36,583 bases of DNA from Opitutus sp. GAS368 (GTDB lineage Bacteria > Verrucomicrobiota > Verrucomicrobiia > Chthoniobacterales > Chthoniobacteraceae): contig CALQFT020000015.1 in NCBI GenBank assembly GCA_943329925.2, positions 1 through 36,583 on the forward strand, in the 5' to 3' direction. This document shows positions 6,328 through 17,500 of this stretch, piece by piece. The number at the start of each line of letters is the position of its first letter. Positions within the stretch are counted from its first letter, which is position 1. Below the pieces are notes generated by a model. It made no database searches. It worked only from the letters and a program-made list of their open reading frames with translations, and had not been told where the DNA came from. The position numbers and the translations under genes are program-made.

Positions 6328-7857
6328 ATGAGTAACATCCTTCAAGAAATCGCCACGACGATCTCCGGTCTAAAGACTGACACGGTGCGTTCCAATGTCG
6401 GTGTGGTCCGCCAAGTCGGTGACGGTGTCGCCCGCATCGAGGGTTTGAGCAACGTGATGCTCAACGAAATGATCAAGTTTCCCGGCGGCCTTTACGGCAT
6501 CGCTCTGAACCTTGAGGAAACAGAAGTGGGTGCCATTTTGCTTGGCGAGGACAGGGGTGTTGTCGAGGGAATGGAAGTGGAAACCACGGGTCGCCTACTT
6601 TCAGTTCCCGTTGGTAAGGAGCTTTTGGGCCGCGTGCTCGATACCCTCGGTGAACCAATCGATGGCAAGGGGCCAGTGGGCTCCACTGTGTCTTATCCGG
6701 TGGAAAAAATTGCGCCGGGCATTATTAAGCGTCAGTCCGTTTCGCAGCCAATGAGCACGGGCATCATGGCTATCGACGCCATGATTCCAATTGGTCGCGG
6801 TCAGCGCGAGTTGATCATTGGTGATCGTGCCACAGGCAAGACGACTATCGCCATTGATACAATCATCAACAACGCCCGCATCAACAAGAAGAACGAGGGC
6901 AAGGAAGGCTTCCGTCCGATTTACTCGATCTATGTGGGTATCGGCCAGAAAAACGCCAATATCGCCCGTACCGTGGCGGTGCTCGAAGAGTCAGGTGCAA
7001 TGGCCTATACCATCGTTGTTTCCGCGCCAGCTTCCGACACTGCGACCAATCAGTATCTCGCTCCCTTCGCCGGTTGTGCGATGGGTGAGTGGTTCATGGA
7101 CAACGGGATGGATGCCCTGATTGTTTTTGACGATCTTTCCAAGCACGCCGTCGCCTATCGTCAGGTGTCCCTTCTTTTGAAGCGCCCTTCCGGTCGTGAG
7201 GCTTATCCTGGTGATGTTTTCTATCTACACTCCCGCTTGTTGGAGCGCAGTGCGCGCTTGAGCAAGGTCGCTGGCAATGGATCGTTGACGGCCCTTCCGA
7301 TTATTGAAACTCAGGCAGGTGACGTTTCCGCTTACATTCCAACGAATGTAATCTCCATCACCGACGGTCAGATTTATCTTGAAACCGACTTGTTCTACCA
7401 AGGAGTGCGTCCGGCTGTTTCCGTGGGTCTCTCGGTGAGTCGCGTGGGTTCCGCTGCGCAGATTAAAGCGATGAAGCAGGTCGCCGGTAAGATCAAAGGT
7501 GACTTGGCGCAGTTTCGTGAGTTGGCAGCCTTCGCGCAGTTTGGCTCTGACTTGGATGCAAAGACAAAGGCGCAATTGGATCGTGGGCAGCGGATTGTGG
7601 AACTCTTTAAGCAGACACAGTACCGGCCAATGCCTGTTGAGCTTCAAGCAGCGGTGCTGTGGGCGATGCAAAACGGCTACTTTGATGATGTGCCCGTTTC
7701 AGGTCTGAAGGCCTTCCAAAACCAGTTGCAGGATTATTTTGATACGCGCAAAAGCGCTATAACGGCAGCCATTCTCGACAAGGGTATGATTGACGATGCG
7801 ATCACGGTAGATCTCACAGCGGCGCTTGCTGAGTTCAAGCAGGGTTACAAAGCTTAA
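6328..7857 (+). CDS. atpA: ATP synthase F1 subunit alpha
   Basis: Alpha is the non-catalytic nucleotide-binding subunit of the F1 hexamer. The ATG at 6328 gives [15 protein letters not shown] and 509 residues, the normal length. The frame is open upstream to 6169, but that part covers the atpH end and the tandem repeat and looks like no protein. The P-loop is GDRATGKT (165-172); most alphas have Gln where this has A168. The arginine-finger segment [16 protein letters not shown] is intact. The C-terminal helical domain ends [11 protein letters not shown]. The gene is 5 bp from atpG. Confidence 0.97.
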   Translation: MSNILQEIATTISGLKTDTVRSNVGVVRQVGDGVARIEGLSNVMLNEMIKFPGGLYGIALNLEETEVGAILLGEDRGVVEGMEVETTGRLLSVPVGKELLGRVLDTLGEPIDGKGPVGSTVSYPVEKIAPGIIKRQSVSQPMSTGIMAIDAMIPIGRGQRELIIGDRATGKTTIAIDTIINNARINKKNEGKEGFRPIYSIYVGIGQKNANIARTVAVLEESGAMAYTIVVSAPASDTATNQYLAPFAGCAMGEWFMDNGMDALIVFDDLSKHAVAYRQVSLLLKRPSGREAYPGDVFYLHSRLLERSARLSKVAGNGSLTALPIIETQAGDVSAYIPTNVISITDGQIYLETDLFYQGVRPAVSVGLSVSRVGSAAQIKAMKQVAGKIKGDLAQFRELAAFAQFGSDLDAKTKAQLDRGQRIVELFKQTQYRPMPVELQAAVLWAMQNGYFDDVPVSGLKAFQNQLQDYFDTRKSAITAAILDKGMIDDAITVDLTAALAEFKQGYKA

Positions 7858-7862
7858 CGGCG

Positions 7863-8759
7863 ATGGCTGCCAATACTCGAGACATCCGCCGACGTATCAA
7901 GTCGGTGAAAAATACGGCGCAGATTACCAAGGCCATGCAAATGGTTGCGGCTTCGAAAATGCGCAAGGCTCAGTTGGCTGCAATCGCCAGCAGGCCGTAT
8001 GCTCAGGAGCTTTCGCGCCTTTTGCTGCCATTTTCTGACGCAGTCAATGAAGATGAGAATTTGGTTCATCCGTTGATGTCGGTTAAAGCTGACGGCAAGG
8101 ATCTTGTTCTTTTAATTGCAACCGATAAAGGTCTTTGCGGAGCTCTCAACACTAATATTCTTAGAGAGGTTTCCCGCTTTGCTCCGGAAACGACTGAGTT
8201 TGTTTGTGTGGGAAAAAAGGGTGTCCAGTTCCTTGCTCGTGCCAAGCGCACAGTGCTGGCGGACTTTCACCTAAAGGATAATTTTTCCTTCTATGACGCC
8301 CAAGCGGTCGCAAAGTTTTGCATTGAGCGTTTTGCCAAGGGTGACATTAAGCGGGTGGTTGTTTTGTACACCCACTACGTGAACACCTTGGTGCAAGCGC
8401 CCAGCGAACGTGTGGTAATTCCCGTGCAGTCCTTCGAAGTCGGGCATGCCGAACTCGGTCATGACAGCGAGAAGTCCGATACGGTGGTAAAACCGGAAGT
8501 GACGGAGTATATCCTAGAGCCCAATGGCCGTGATTTCCTAGGGTCCCTCCTTCCTCATTTCGTCTGCTATAAAATTTTCCATGTCATTTTGGAGGCGCGG
8601 GCCTCTGAACATTCCTCTCGGATGGTTGCGATGAAAAACGCCACCGACAACGCCAAACAGCTCATTAAGGATCTTACGCTGGAATACAACAAGATCCGCC
8701 AGGCCAGTATCACCACAGAAATCCTTGAAATCGCTTCGGCGCAAATGATTCTCTCTTAG
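7863..8759 (+). CDS. atpG: ATP synthase F1 subunit gamma
   Basis: Gamma is the central rotating shaft. The 298-residue protein starts MAANTRDIRRRIKSVKNTAQITKAMQMVAASKMRKAQ, the conserved N-terminal helix. It ends with the matching C-terminal helix (KNATDNAKQLIKDLTLEYNKIRQASITTEILEIASAQ). Both helices form the coiled coil inside the alpha/beta ring. The middle Rossmann-like domain contains TDKGLCGALNTNILR. Length is close to the usual 285-300. It follows atpA by 5 bp and precedes atpD by 28 bp. Confidence 0.96.
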   Translation: MAANTRDIRRRIKSVKNTAQITKAMQMVAASKMRKAQLAAIASRPYAQELSRLLLPFSDAVNEDENLVHPLMSVKADGKDLVLLIATDKGLCGALNTNILREVSRFAPETTEFVCVGKKGVQFLARAKRTVLADFHLKDNFSFYDAQAVAKFCIERFAKGDIKRVVVLYTHYVNTLVQAPSERVVIPVQSFEVGHAELGHDSEKSDTVVKPEVTEYILEPNGRDFLGSLLPHFVCYKIFHVILEARASEHSSRMVAMKNATDNAKQLIKDLTLEYNKIRQASITTEILEIASAQMILS

Positions 8760-8766
8760 TTTTTAA

Positions 8767-10218
<1,452 letters not shown>

Positions 10219-10236
10219 TTGGTCGCGTTCACGGCG

Positions 10237-10263
10237 GGCCGGTTTTCATAAAAGGAACCGGCC
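10237..10263 (+). other. Hairpin between atpD and atpC
   Basis: GGCCGGTT (10237-10244) pairs perfectly with AACCGGCC (10256-10263) around an 11-base loop. No T-run follows, so it is unlikely to terminate. It may slow 3' degradation or reduce read-through into atpC. The structure is seen; the role is speculative. Confidence 0.4.
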
Positions 10264-10286
10264 ACTCGCGCTAACTTCTTCGAAAG

Positions 10287-10709
10287 ATGCCTACACTCAA
10301 ACTCGAAATTTTCACTCCTGAAGCGGTAGCCTATCGCGACGATGTGGAGATGGTACTTATCCCAGCTGAACTCGGCGACATGGGTGTCTATCCGATGCAT
10401 GTGCCTTTGATGACACGCATCATGCCCGGGGAATTGATTGTGACTAAGGACGGTGAATCTGTTCACCTTGCCATCGGTGAAGGTTTTGCCGAGATTACCC
10501 AGACCCACGTCAGGGTTCTCGTCGATATGGCCATCGAGGAGCGCTATATCGATGAAAAGGCAGCGGAAGAGGCTGTTGCGCGCGCCCAGCAAGAGATTCG
10601 CGAGGCTCTTATGGGCAATCAAGAAGTAGCTGCAGCGCAGATCGCGCTGTTGAAGTCGCTCGCCCAGCTCAAGGTGCGCCGTCGTCAGTATTCGTCCTCC
10701 TTGAAGTAA
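10287..10709 (+). CDS. atpC: ATP synthase F1 subunit epsilon
   Basis: Epsilon couples gamma to the c-ring and can inhibit ATP hydrolysis. The 140-residue protein has the N-terminal beta sandwich (MPTLKLEIFTPEAVAYRDDVEMVLIPAELGDMGVYPMHVPL). A C-terminal helical hairpin (DEKAAEEAVARAQQEIREAL to the end) is also present, so the regulatory domain has not been lost. It is the last gene of the operon and is followed by a convergent prmA. Confidence 0.95.
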   Translation: MPTLKLEIFTPEAVAYRDDVEMVLIPAELGDMGVYPMHVPLMTRIMPGELIVTKDGESVHLAIGEGFAEITQTHVRVLVDMAIEERYIDEKAAEEAVARAQQEIREALMGNQEVAAAQIALLKSLAQLKVRRRQYSSSLK

Positions 10710-10755
10710 GCGGTTTTTGCGTTAGACGCTTGGCTCTTAATTCCTTTTAACTGAG

Positions 10756-10872
10756 AGGATAGTGGCCTAGATGTTGTTTGATGGGCGGGCTTCTATCCTG
10801 AGCACTGTTCAGGTATTGGCTCATTGCTCCTTTGAGTATTCTCCGATTTTAGCACCATTCAGCTCAGTGGTG
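10756..10872. terminator. Possible terminators between convergent atpC and prmA
   Basis: The 164-bp convergent gap holds three inverted repeats. AGGATAG (10756-10762) pairs with CTATCCT (10793-10799). CCTGA and TCAGG flank GCACTGT at about 10797-10813. CACCA (10853-10857) pairs with TGGTG (10868-10872) and is followed by TTT. None has a strong T-run. They could end atpC and prmA transcripts, but the evidence is weak. Confidence 0.3.
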
Positions 10873-10873
10873 T

Positions 10874-11728
10874 TTAACTTACTCGTTTTCCGCGGGCGCT
10901 GATCCATTTGCCTTTGCGTGTGACTTTTTCAAAGGCGACTCCTTTAGCTTGGAACGATGCGAGCACTTCGGCTTCCTGATTGCGCAGCACGCCCGAGAGT
11001 AGGAGATGTCCATCCCGCGCGATGGCCGCACTGATCACTGGCGCGGCTTGGATCAAGACACCGCTAAAAAGGTTTGCTGCAACGACATCCCACGTGCGCG
11101 CGGGTTTCCATTTGAGAACATCGGAGCGTTTTAGTTGGATGCTATTGAGCTTGTTGTTGAGTAGGTTTTCTTTTGCGGTCCGGAGCGCCAGTGCGTCAAA
11201 ATCCGTCCCAAGAACTTCTGCGGCACCAAGAACTTTTGCCGACATCGCCAAGATTGCAGAACCTGTACCAAGGTCGAGAAAGGACCATCTAGTTTTTGTG
11301 AGGTGGCGCGCGATATCAGCTAAGTGGCGAAGGCACATGGCAGTGGTAGCGTGTTCTCCAGTGCCGAACGCGAGGCTTGCCGGGATCCAGAGGGTAGGAA
11401 CCGCACCGGAATTGTTGGCGGCCTCCAGCTCTGTCTGAGTGCTCACGATGGCAAGCTTTCCTCGCACGCGGATTGGGGCTCGCTGAGGGGTGTTCTGGGC
11501 CGTCAACCATGTGGCCTCGCTAATGGTGCCGCCGTGTTTGGTTCTTAATGATCCTGCTTCGTCAGAGGTTAGGCCGTGCGCTTGAATTTTAGCGGTGTTC
11601 GAACCTGCATTTTGGGTGACCATCACCCGCATTGGTCCGAGGTGAAGCAGTGTTTCAAACCAATCATCCGCAGAGGCAGCGGAGGCGCGGCGACTCCAGG
11701 AGAAACGTTCTTCAAGAAGTTTTGTCAT
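10874..11728 (-). CDS. prmA: Ribosomal protein L11 methyltransferase
   Basis: PrmA trimethylates lysines and the N-terminus of L11 with SAM in the cytoplasm. The 284-residue protein has a divergent N-terminal substrate-binding domain. The hallmark LAFGTGEHATTAMCLRHL follows, then SAM motif I (FLDLGTGSAILAMSAKVLGA) with the acidic GTDFD. The catalytic segment WDVVAANLFSGVLI corresponds to the family's VANIL/NLL. It lies 5 bp downstream of the exported methyltransferase gene, so it probably belongs to the tamB-tamA transcription unit. Its substrate L11 is encoded at 641-1066. Confidence 0.88.
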   Translation of the reverse strand: MTKLLEERFSWSRRASAASADDWFETLLHLGPMRVMVTQNAGSNTAKIQAHGLTSDEAGSLRTKHGGTISEATWLTAQNTPQRAPIRVRGKLAIVSTQTELEAANNSGAVPTLWIPASLAFGTGEHATTAMCLRHLADIARHLTKTRWSFLDLGTGSAILAMSAKVLGAAEVLGTDFDALALRTAKENLLNNKLNSIQLKRSDVLKWKPARTWDVVAANLFSGVLIQAAPVISAAIARDGHLLLSGVLRNQEAEVLASFQAKGVAFEKVTRKGKWISARGKRVS

Positions 11729-11733
11729 TGTGG

Positions 11734-12441
11734 CTAGTGCTTGGAAAAGATCATGATGTGTTGCTGTGGCAAAACGTTCAGTGTTTCTTCCCAGCGCAGG
11801 GACGGGAAAACTTCAAACTCAGTGCGGGCCTGTGCCACTGTCATTTTGTGGACACGTTTGATGTTTACTTTGGGGTCTTCTGCGCGGAACTCTACCAGCA
11901 CGATTCGCCCGCCTTTTTTTAGAGCTGCAACCATTGATTTGAGCATCTCGTAGGGTTCGTCGAATTCGTGGTACACATCGACCAACAACATCGTATCAAT
12001 GCTTTCAGCGGGTAGTTTTGGATCCGTGGTTGTTCCCAGAGTTGGCATCACGTTGGAGACTCCGCGCCGAGCCATATTGCGATGGAGCAAGTCGAGCATT
12101 TCCTGTTGGATGTCGACGGCAAACACCTTGCCAGTTGGGGTAACAGCCTGAGCCATGCGCCATGAAAAATAGCCGGAGCCTGCTCCGATATCAGCGACGT
12201 ATTCGCCTGGCTTTAGATGAATTGCATCTACTAACAAATCGGTGCGTTCCTCGGTTTCGCGCTCGGGGCGTTCCAACCATCCCGCCGCCTGATGGCCCAT
12301 TACATGCGCGATTTCGCGCCCCAGATAGAACTTGCCGATGCCGTTGGGATCATGCTCGGTTCTTGATTCATATCGGGGAGAATCCGGGGCCGCGACAAGG
12401 GGGCTGGTGAGCAGGGGAAGGAGTAAAAGCAGTGCGCGCAT
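11734..12441 (-). CDS. Exported class I SAM-dependent methyltransferase of unknown substrate
   Basis: The 235-residue protein begins with a signal peptide (MRALLLLLPLLTSPLVAA, probable cleavage after residue 18). A class I methyltransferase fold follows. Motif I is VADIGAGSGYFS (82-93), the acidic ribose-binding residue is in VFAVDIQ, and LLVDVYHEF and GGRIVLVEF follow. A short segment before the fold, FYLGREIAHVMGHQAAGWLERPERE, resembles that of UbiE-like exported methyltransferases annotated in planctomycetes and verrucomicrobia. An exported SAM enzyme is puzzling because SAM is cytoplasmic. The signal peptide could instead be an uncleaved anchor. It lies between tamA and prmA on the same strand. 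The substrate is unknown. Confidence 0.8.
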   Translation of the reverse strand: MRALLLLLPLLTSPLVAAPDSPRYESRTEHDPNGIGKFYLGREIAHVMGHQAAGWLERPERETEERTDLLVDAIHLKPGEYVADIGAGSGYFSWRMAQAVTPTGKVFAVDIQQEMLDLLHRNMARRGVSNVMPTLGTTTDPKLPAESIDTMLLVDVYHEFDEPYEMLKSMVAALKKGGRIVLVEFRAEDPKVNIKRVHKMTVAQARTEFEVFPSLRWEETLNVLPQQHIMIFSKH

Positions 12442-12470
12442 AATTTATTTTTTTGGCGTTCGGATTTCAA

Positions 12471-12485
12471 AGGTGTAGCGCACCT
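12471..12485 (-). other. Small hairpin between tamA and the methyltransferase gene
   Basis: AGGTG (12471-12475) pairs with CACCT (12481-12485) around a 5-base loop, in the 48-bp gap after the tamA stop. On the minus strand it is followed by TTTGAAATCC, a poor T-tract. It is at most a weak terminator inside the operon. Confidence 0.25.
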
Positions 12486-12489
12486 CCAC

Positions 12490-14571
12490 TTAAAAGGCGA
12501 ATCCGAAGGATAGATGGGCGGCTCCCCAGTGCTCGCCTGGGCGCTGGTCTGGATTTAGACCGAGATCGAAGCGCACGGGGCCTACTGGAAGGGCGTAGCG
12601 GAGGCCAATGCCAACTGCGCTGCGGAAGTTGTTTGTTGGCAATTGTCCGCCTTTGAGGGACAGACTGCCGGTATCATAAAACAAGGCGCCTCGTAGATTT
12701 TGCCAGATGGGAAAATCCGACTCTGCGTTGAGTAGGGTGTAGGAGGAACCTCCAGTGGGGTAGCCGTGACTGGTGGCTGTGCCCAGTTCGCGCTCTGGGA
12801 AGCTGCGCACGGTGGTGGAGCCGCCGAGAAAGTAGCGTTCGTCGATGGGGACGGCAGCCCGCCTAGAAAGCATGCCGAAGCGGGCGCTGGCTCCAAAGCG
12901 GATGCGTCCGGGGAGAGGGTAATGCCAAGCCGCTCGGCCAGAGGTACGCTCGAAAGTCGCGCCGCCGGTGAGTGTGTTGGTGTCGGTAAGAACGGCTAAA
13001 ATGTAGCCTCGGCTGGGATTAAACACGCTGTCTCGCTTGTCCCAAATGGCGGAGAGACCCGCGGTGCCGACTTGATAAGTGGTCGCCCCGATCTCCTCGA
13101 TCGGGATCTTGCTGGATGCTATTTCAATTGTGCGAACTTGTCCGAAAAGAGCGACTTGGAGTGGCTGGAAAATGCGCCGTGACAATTCACCTCGCGTGCC
13201 GGCCTCATGTTTCTCATATCCCAACTCCAATCGGCTTCTCACGAACGCCCGGGCGACAAATTCGGTTCGTGTTTCAAAAAGCCAAGGGTCCGAGATGATT
13301 GTTTCCAGCGCTATGGCACGTTGCGAGGCATTGAGTTCAACGCTGCCTAGCAGGCCTTGCCCAAACAGGTTGCGATTTGATAAGCGGACGCCTCCCATTG
13401 CCCCTTCATAAGTCCCATAACCGATTGATAATCCAACTTCTCTGGATTTGGCTTCTTTTAGCTCCACCTGAAGTCGAAGCGTGCCGCTGGAGATAGGAAC
13501 TGGAGTGATGCTCAGCGAGTCGAAGAGGCCGGATGCGAGCATATCCTGTTGTTTGTTAAGGAGGTGCTCTGGGTCGTACGGGCGATTTTGTAAACTGGCT
13601 AAGCGACTCTGTAACCACGTTGCGCGGATTCGCTCAAGGCCAGTGGCCTCCATTCCTCCTACCCAGTACGCGGGCCCTGGGGCGACGAGGATTGTGACTG
13701 GTACTAAGCCGTCGGCGTTCGCGTCGGAGGCGCTTGCACTAACCGTCACCCTTGCTTGGTAGTGGGAGAGCTTGGCGTAAAAGTTGTGGAGCGCACTTTG
13801 AAGCGCAAGTTGGCGAGGGACGGTAAACGGCAACGTAGTAAACTGCGCAATAACTTTGCGCACATTGGCTTCTGGCGCCACAAGCGGTCCAATTAAACGC
13901 ACCGTACCAAACCGGTACTGCCGCCCCTCGCTGATAGTGATCACAACATTTGCTCCAGTTTGTTGTGGAGTCATTTCAATCTCAGGGCCAATCGCGCTCG
14001 CGTCTAAAAAACCCTCCGATTGGTAGTAGTCGACGATGCGACCGACGCCCATTTCGAGCTCGTCTTTCACGAACGGAATTCTGCTTTCAGGGAGCCGCAG
14101 CCGATCTACAGTGGGGCTGACGAGCAGTGAAAGTAGTTGCTCAGAAGACACATGCTGATTGCCTTCGACTCCGGTAGATCTCAGCTGAACAAGCCGACCT
14201 TCGGAAATGGAAAGGGTTAGGGACTCTTTATGGATCTCCCAAGTTACCTCTGCGGAGGCATAGCCGTTTTGGTGGTAGAATACTGCCAGATAATAGGCTG
14301 CATCATCCGCGTTGGGCCGAGTGAGGCCTTTGGAACGGATTCGATCAAGCTGTTCCTCTATAGCCAGACGCAGCCGGCGTTCCGAGAAAGCAGAAACACC
14401 TTTGAGGTAAACTTTTACCGTTTCACCCTTGAGCACAGGTGAATTTTGTTTGGGCTCGGATTCCCATGGATTCCACCAAGATGCCAGTGCGCTCTGGTGT
14501 AGCGCCGTTGCTCTTAGAAGGCAAAAAAGCGCAACGAGTACTACTGTGGAAGTGGAGGGTTTGCGCTGCAT
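12490..14571 (-). CDS. tamA: Omp85-family outer-membrane protein, TamA-like
   Basis: The 693-residue protein has a signal peptide (cleavage near ALA-S at residue 30). A series of POTRA-like repeats follows (for example KVYLKGVSAFSERRLR and YRFGTVRLIGP). A C-terminal 16-strand barrel runs from about residue 370. The L6 lid motif is VRSF (588-591) in STTVRSFPERELG, against the usual VRGF/Y. The barrel ends LSFGFAF with the terminal Phe expected of a Bam-recognised outer-membrane protein. It lies 2 bp downstream of tamB, which supports a TamA role in outer-membrane assembly rather than BamA. A second BamA-like function cannot be excluded. Confidence 0.85.
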   Translation of the reverse strand: MQRKPSTSTVVLVALFCLLRATALHQSALASWWNPWESEPKQNSPVLKGETVKVYLKGVSAFSERRLRLAIEEQLDRIRSKGLTRPNADDAAYYLAVFYHQNGYASAEVTWEIHKESLTLSISEGRLVQLRSTGVEGNQHVSSEQLLSLLVSPTVDRLRLPESRIPFVKDELEMGVGRIVDYYQSEGFLDASAIGPEIEMTPQQTGANVVITISEGRQYRFGTVRLIGPLVAPEANVRKVIAQFTTLPFTVPRQLALQSALHNFYAKLSHYQARVTVSASASDANADGLVPVTILVAPGPAYWVGGMEATGLERIRATWLQSRLASLQNRPYDPEHLLNKQQDMLASGLFDSLSITPVPISSGTLRLQVELKEAKSREVGLSIGYGTYEGAMGGVRLSNRNLFGQGLLGSVELNASQRAIALETIISDPWLFETRTEFVARAFVRSRLELGYEKHEAGTRGELSRRIFQPLQVALFGQVRTIEIASSKIPIEEIGATTYQVGTAGLSAIWDKRDSVFNPSRGYILAVLTDTNTLTGGATFERTSGRAAWHYPLPGRIRFGASARFGMLSRRAAVPIDERYFLGGSTTVRSFPERELGTATSHGYPTGGSSYTLLNAESDFPIWQNLRGALFYDTGSLSLKGGQLPTNNFRSAVGIGLRYALPVGPVRFDLGLNPDQRPGEHWGAAHLSFGFAF

Positions 14572-14573
14572 AA

Positions 14574-17500
14574 CTACCGGAACCGTATGACATACCGCAA
14601 CCGTCCGGCAAAGTCACCGTCGGCTCCGACTTCTCCGATAAGAAAAAGGTCGTTCATAAGACGGTAACTAAGCCGACTTTCCTGATGGCCGGTCCGACTG
14701 TTGAGCGCGCCAACGTCTAGGCTGAAGCGGCGCAACGCGGAAAATCGCTCCTGTTTGCCGCTGGGCTCCAGCACTTTATCGGAAAACTCTTGAAATAGCA
14801 GCGCCGCCGCGCGGCCGGCCAGGGCCTGAGAGTTGTCGGTAGCGTCCTTTGGTAGTGATCCAGTTGTCAGCAGGGAAAGTAGGTCGACTTCAGCGATGGG
14901 GGGTTCACTTCTTGCCGTAATGCTGGGGGCAGATGCAGGACCCCAAAGGTAAAGCCGCACCCGATTGTTGCGCACCTCGGTTTCAGCGCTGAAATCCAAG
15001 TTTGCCTGAAACGGACGGTCTCTTGAGTACCACACGCGACCGTGGGAGATATCCATGCGGGCGAAGGGGAGCGATGCGACAAGGTTATTGGTGCGGTAGG
15101 CCCCGTCGAGCGTGGGCGCAGCGCCTGTTCCTTCGAGGCGGATTTCAGCGTCGGCAGTTCCACGCAACCGATTGCCCCGCACAAGAATGGGGTCGCCTTT
15201 GGTGGTCGATAGATCAACGTTGAATTTCCAGTCGCAAAAGGGCCTTCGCTGGAATGTGAACCAAGGCTTGCCCGTGGTCTGCGGCTGATCCTTAGGGAAG
15301 CCGGTGCGTACTACTGTTAGCGGAAGGACTTCGATGTCTTTTTGCCAGCGACTGTTGACTGCTTCTGCGTGACCGCTGAGGACTGCACTGCTCCAAGGCC
15401 CCCGCAAAGCGAGGTCCCCATTGAGGCGCAGTGACAGTTCCCTGTTACGGAGGACCAGTACTTCTTTCGCCTTGATGGAAAAGTTGAGTGCGGGATTTGC
15501 TGGTTCGTCGAATTTGGCTGAGCCAGTCACTTGTAGTTTACCTCCGCCAAGATCCGCTTTTAATTCAGAGATCCATAACTCGCTGGGAGTGAAATCCAGC
15601 CTTGCACTCACATCAGCCAAAGCGGGTGCCCTGTCGCTGGAAAAGTGCACAACCGAGCACTGTGTCCAAAGCCGGCCGGTGAGATTGGGATGTCCAAAGG
15701 TTCCGTGGATCTCGGCATCCAGTGAGGCGGTGCCGCTGATTTGCCGCAGCCCCGACCAGAGTTGCGGCATAATTTTTAGAGAGGCGTTGTGCGTGAATAT
15801 TTTTCCCGAGACAGGTAATTCCTCAAGGCGGGCGTCGCCCCGTAACAGTGCTGCAATAGGGAGGGGGATTTTAGCATGAACTTCAACTGGTGCCTCAAGG
15901 GGTGATACCAAAGAGGCGTCGCTTTGCAGGATTTCGTTTGCGAAGCTGCCGGATGCGGTAAACGAAAGCGGGGTGAACCTTGGGGCTTCCGCGATTTTTA
16001 TCCCATTGGCGCCAAGCTTGAAGTGAGCAGTCGGTGCAAGTGGTGTTCCGCCGAGTTCCAATAAAAATTCGACAGTGCCCTGCAAGGCGCCAGGCTTGCC
16101 GGCTCCTGCACAAAGGTTAGGTAAATCGAGTTTGAGAGCTTGTATTTTTCCAGTGAGGTTGCCGCTCTCCACCCAGTGCGTGCCATTGGCGTCGTGGGTG
16201 AGCGGTAGAGTGAGGTTGCCTGTGAGTGCTGGATACCCCCATTGTTCGAGTTTGATATTTTGAATTTGTAATGAGCCGTCGCCCCACCTGATTTGGGCCG
16301 AGGCGCGGGTGTCTTGAGTCTCCACTCGAAGGGGAGTAGTTGTGAGTGAATCGGGGAAATAGTGGCCGCTGCAGTCCAGAACTTTCAGCTTTAACTTGTC
16401 CCAATTCGCATCACGTAATTGGAGGCTCCATTCTCCTTCGCCGACGAGATTTGCCAAGGTGCCCTCTCCCTTCCAGAGGACGCTAAGGGAGCCTCCTAGC
16501 GGTTTGGATAGTCCGAGTTGTGCTAATAGAGGCCGTATTTTCTCGAGCTTTGCAACTTCCAAACTGGCGTTTATTTTGTATGGAATATCCTTGCCTGCAG
16601 TAATTTCCCCTTGCACATGCAGGTGGTCTTGCTGTCCGAAATCAAGCTCCAGCTCTTTTGCTGAAATGGTTTTATCAACGGTAGACGCCGTCATTCGCAG
16701 TTGAATCGGACCGAACTTTCCCCAGCTTAGATCGGTGCCCAGCGCGTCCCAGGTGGTTGTGAGCGGTCCGGCGACTCGTTGGCTGGCGATATTAATTTGA
16801 AATGAGCCTGTCACTGGCTGACCTCGGATTTGCAGTTGAGCCGCAGACAGGGCAGGGCAATCACCCTCGATTCGAATCTCTGCGTCGGCCGCTGACTTGT
16901 TTAGCGGCCAGAGCACCTCGCCTCGCACCGTGTTTTGAGCGTCCTTTAGGCTGATGTTCCACACTCTCAGTGCGCCGTCCGCGAGAGTGAGCGCGGCCGT
17001 CGCTTCCGTCAGTGAAAAGGAGAGATCCGGGGCGCTTAAAACAGGGCGCGTGAACGAGAGCACTGCGTTCCCTGCGAGCGCGTCGCGTCGTGTCAGTGCG
17101 AGCAAAGGAGATACAAGTGTTGCTTCAACTCGGCCATGCTCCATTCGTAAAAAGCTTGTATATAAATTTTTAAGAGTGGACGTGCTTTCAATTTGGACTG
17201 CCCCGTGAGAGAGGTTTACCTTAGCCTCAAGGCTTGCGAAACCAGCCTTCGGCGCGGGTAGCAGTGTTGGGAGCCACTCCGAGAGATCCTCCATCTCAAT
17301 GTGAATATTTGCCTCCGCGCGGGCGGTTTTGACATCGCCCCATTTTACGGGTAAGTGGATTGTGCCTGTGGTTGTGGCCTGCGTTCTGGGCGTGCGGGCA
17401 TTGAGGGTTTGAATTTGAATCTGGCTTTCCTTCAATGCGGCGTGGAGTTCGAAGGCCGCGGAGTTGTTGACCTTGAGCGGCTGGAGACCTGATGCGTCAG

